This document shows positions 6,223 to 7,148 of a stretch of DNA of 7,148 nucleotides, one piece after another; the first letter of the stretch is position 1; every line of letters begins with the position of its first letter. The notes under the pieces are model-generated. The model was not told the DNA's origin and made no database searches. It saw only the letters and a list, made by a program, of their open reading frames with translations. The position numbers and the translations under genes were made by a program. Origin of the DNA: Anaerolineales bacterium (lineage in GTDB: Bacteria > Chloroflexota > Anaerolineae > Anaerolineales > E44-bin32); contig JAUWFP010000106.1 in NCBI GenBank assembly GCA_030606845.1, forward strand, positions 1 to 7,148. The letters run 5' to 3'.

Positions 6223-6485
6223 ATCATTTATATGCTATTGAGTAGCACCTATTCACTTAATCAAGTCCCCCTGTTGTTCCTCTCGGCGATTTGCCAACGA
6301 TGTTAAATAATATTTACCGAAGACCTATGCCGCCATCGCTGTGAATTCACCAATCTGGGTTCCGCTGTGCACTATGTTACCTCTATCTCGGGCTCTCCCG
6401 GCTGAATAGGCTTCGGCTCGCCTTCGATCAGGCCTCCCCATGCTTCGATTCCCTCTTCAAATAAGCTTGCTAAGGCTCAATGCAT
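6223..6485. other. Intergenic stretch without a convincing gene
   Basis: About 260 bases between the lipoprotein terminator and the gyrA promoter. I see no rRNA, tRNA, insertion sequence or long repeat. An A/T-rich patch (6300-6318) stands out. On the minus strand two short frames overlap. One, 6476-6372, is open for 34 codons with no normal start and ends in an acidic, Pro-rich tail (EPKPIQPGEPEIEVT). The other begins at an ATG near 6441 and gives 38 Arg-rich residues ending GEFTAMAA. Either may be a decayed gene end or chance. Confidence 0.4.
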
Positions 6486-6514
6486 TTGACGCCCACTTGC
6501 GGCTCACTTATCAT
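6486..6514 (+). promoter_or_regulatory. Sigma70-type promoter of gyrA
   Basis: TTGACG (6486-6491) and TATCAT (6509-6514) are separated by exactly 17 nt and match the consensus hexamers at 5 of 6 positions each. Transcription would start near 6521, giving a short leader of about 28 nt that contains the gyrA Shine-Dalgarno. This is the strongest promoter-like sequence in the window on the plus strand. Confidence 0.75.
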
Positions 6515-6548
6515 ACCGGCGCTAGTTGAAACCTATTCGAGGTGACGT

Positions 6549-7148
6549 ATGGAAGTTGGTTTGGTCAAGCAGATCGACATCAACGAAGAAATGCAGCAGT
6601 CCTATCTGGACTACGCCATGAGCGTAATCATCTCTCGCGCCCTGCCCGATGCACGCGATGGGTTCAAACCCGTTCACCGACGCATCCTGCACGCAATGAA
6701 CGCCATGGGGCTTCGGCCCGATTCCCCACATCGCAAGTCAGCACGCATCGTCGGTGAGGTGCTCGGGAAATTCCACCCGCACGGCGATATGGCTGTCTAC
6801 GAGGCGATGGCGCGCATGGCGCAACCCTTCTCCATGCGCTACCCACTGGTAGAAGGGCAGGGCAACTTTGGTTCGGTCGATGGAGACCCACCCGCGGCCA
6901 TGCGCTACACCGAAGCACGGCTGACGCCTATTGCGACCGAGATCATGGCCGATCTCGGAAAGGACACCGTCGCCTTCGTCGACAACTTCGACGGATCAAT
7001 GCGTGAGCCAACTGTACTCCCAGCGATGGCGCCAAACATGCTCGTAAACGGCGCCACGGGCATCGCCGTGGGTATGTCCACATCGATCCCACCACACAAC
7101 ATGGGCGAGGTTTGCAACGCACTTATCTATATGCTCGAGAACTGGTCA
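6549..7148 (+). CDS. gyrA: DNA gyrase subunit A, N-terminal 200 residues (runs off right edge)
   Basis: GyrA cuts and rejoins DNA in the gyrase A2B2 complex, which introduces negative supercoils. The visible part is the start of the winged-helix breakage-reunion domain: SYLDYAMSVIISRALPDARD (18-37), KPVHRRIL (40-47), the HPHGD segment (76-80), QGNFGSVDGD (104-113) and AAMRYTEARL (116-125) with catalytic Tyr120, equivalent to E. coli Tyr122. The alignment with E. coli GyrA runs here without gaps at an offset of two. At the quinolone-contact positions Ser83 and Asp87 this protein has Met81 and Glu85. ATG 6549 is preceded by GAGGTGA 3 nt upstream and by a near-consensus promoter. ParC shares this domain and cannot be excluded without the C-terminus, but GyrA is the more likely identity for a stand-alone copy in this lineage. 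Confidence 0.93.
   Translation, partial: MEVGLVKQIDINEEMQQSYLDYAMSVIISRALPDARDGFKPVHRRILHAMNAMGLRPDSPHRKSARIVGEVLGKFHPHGDMAVYEAMARMAQPFSMRYPLVEGQGNFGSVDGDPPAAMRYTEARLTPIATEIMADLGKDTVAFVDNFDGSMREPTVLPAMAPNMLVNGATGIAVGMSTSIPPHNMGEVCNALIYMLENWS

Noticed and set aside
6664..7117. Minus-strand frames opposite gyrA
   Set aside because: GyrA on the plus strand is certain from its active-site motif; these are shadows.

Overview
The window reads as a chromosomal stretch of a bacterium, most likely a member of the Chloroflexota (Anaerolineae-like). I base this on the look of the NusA, IF-2 N-terminal and GyrA proteins, not on any database search. It holds two partial and four complete genes and no RNA genes, insertion sequences or CRISPR arrays that I can see.

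Positions 1-2868, read on the minus strand, are the transcription/translation operon nusA - ylxR (rnpM) - infB. A good sigma70-type promoter with an extended -10 lies at 2840-2868. A roughly 100-nt leader with a hairpin precedes nusA. rimP, often just upstream of nusA, and ylxQ, often between ylxR and infB, are both missing from this spot. infB runs off the left edge. Its first ~88 codons look like a normal IF-2 N-terminus, but the frame then turns strongly hydrophobic and enters a degenerate 9-bp tandem repeat, which is not expected of IF-2.

Positions 2954-6222 are an accessory divergent pair. On the minus strand is a membrane-anchored regulator with an XRE-type HTH, one transmembrane helix, a TolB-like domain and TPR repeats. 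On the plus strand is a secreted lipoprotein with an intact von Willebrand factor A metal site. They share a 120-nt intergenic region containing a near-perfect inverted repeat, a likely operator. The parts predicted to lie outside the membrane (TolB-like/TPR and VWA) could form one sensing or assembly system, but that is inference.

Positions 6170-6548 are intergenic: a strong hairpin after the lipoprotein gene, about 260 bases with no convincing gene but some short protein-like open frames, then a near-consensus promoter (TTGACG, 17 nt, TATCAT). From 6549 to the right edge is the start of gyrA, with catalytic Tyr120 and an unusual Met at the position of E. coli GyrA Ser83.
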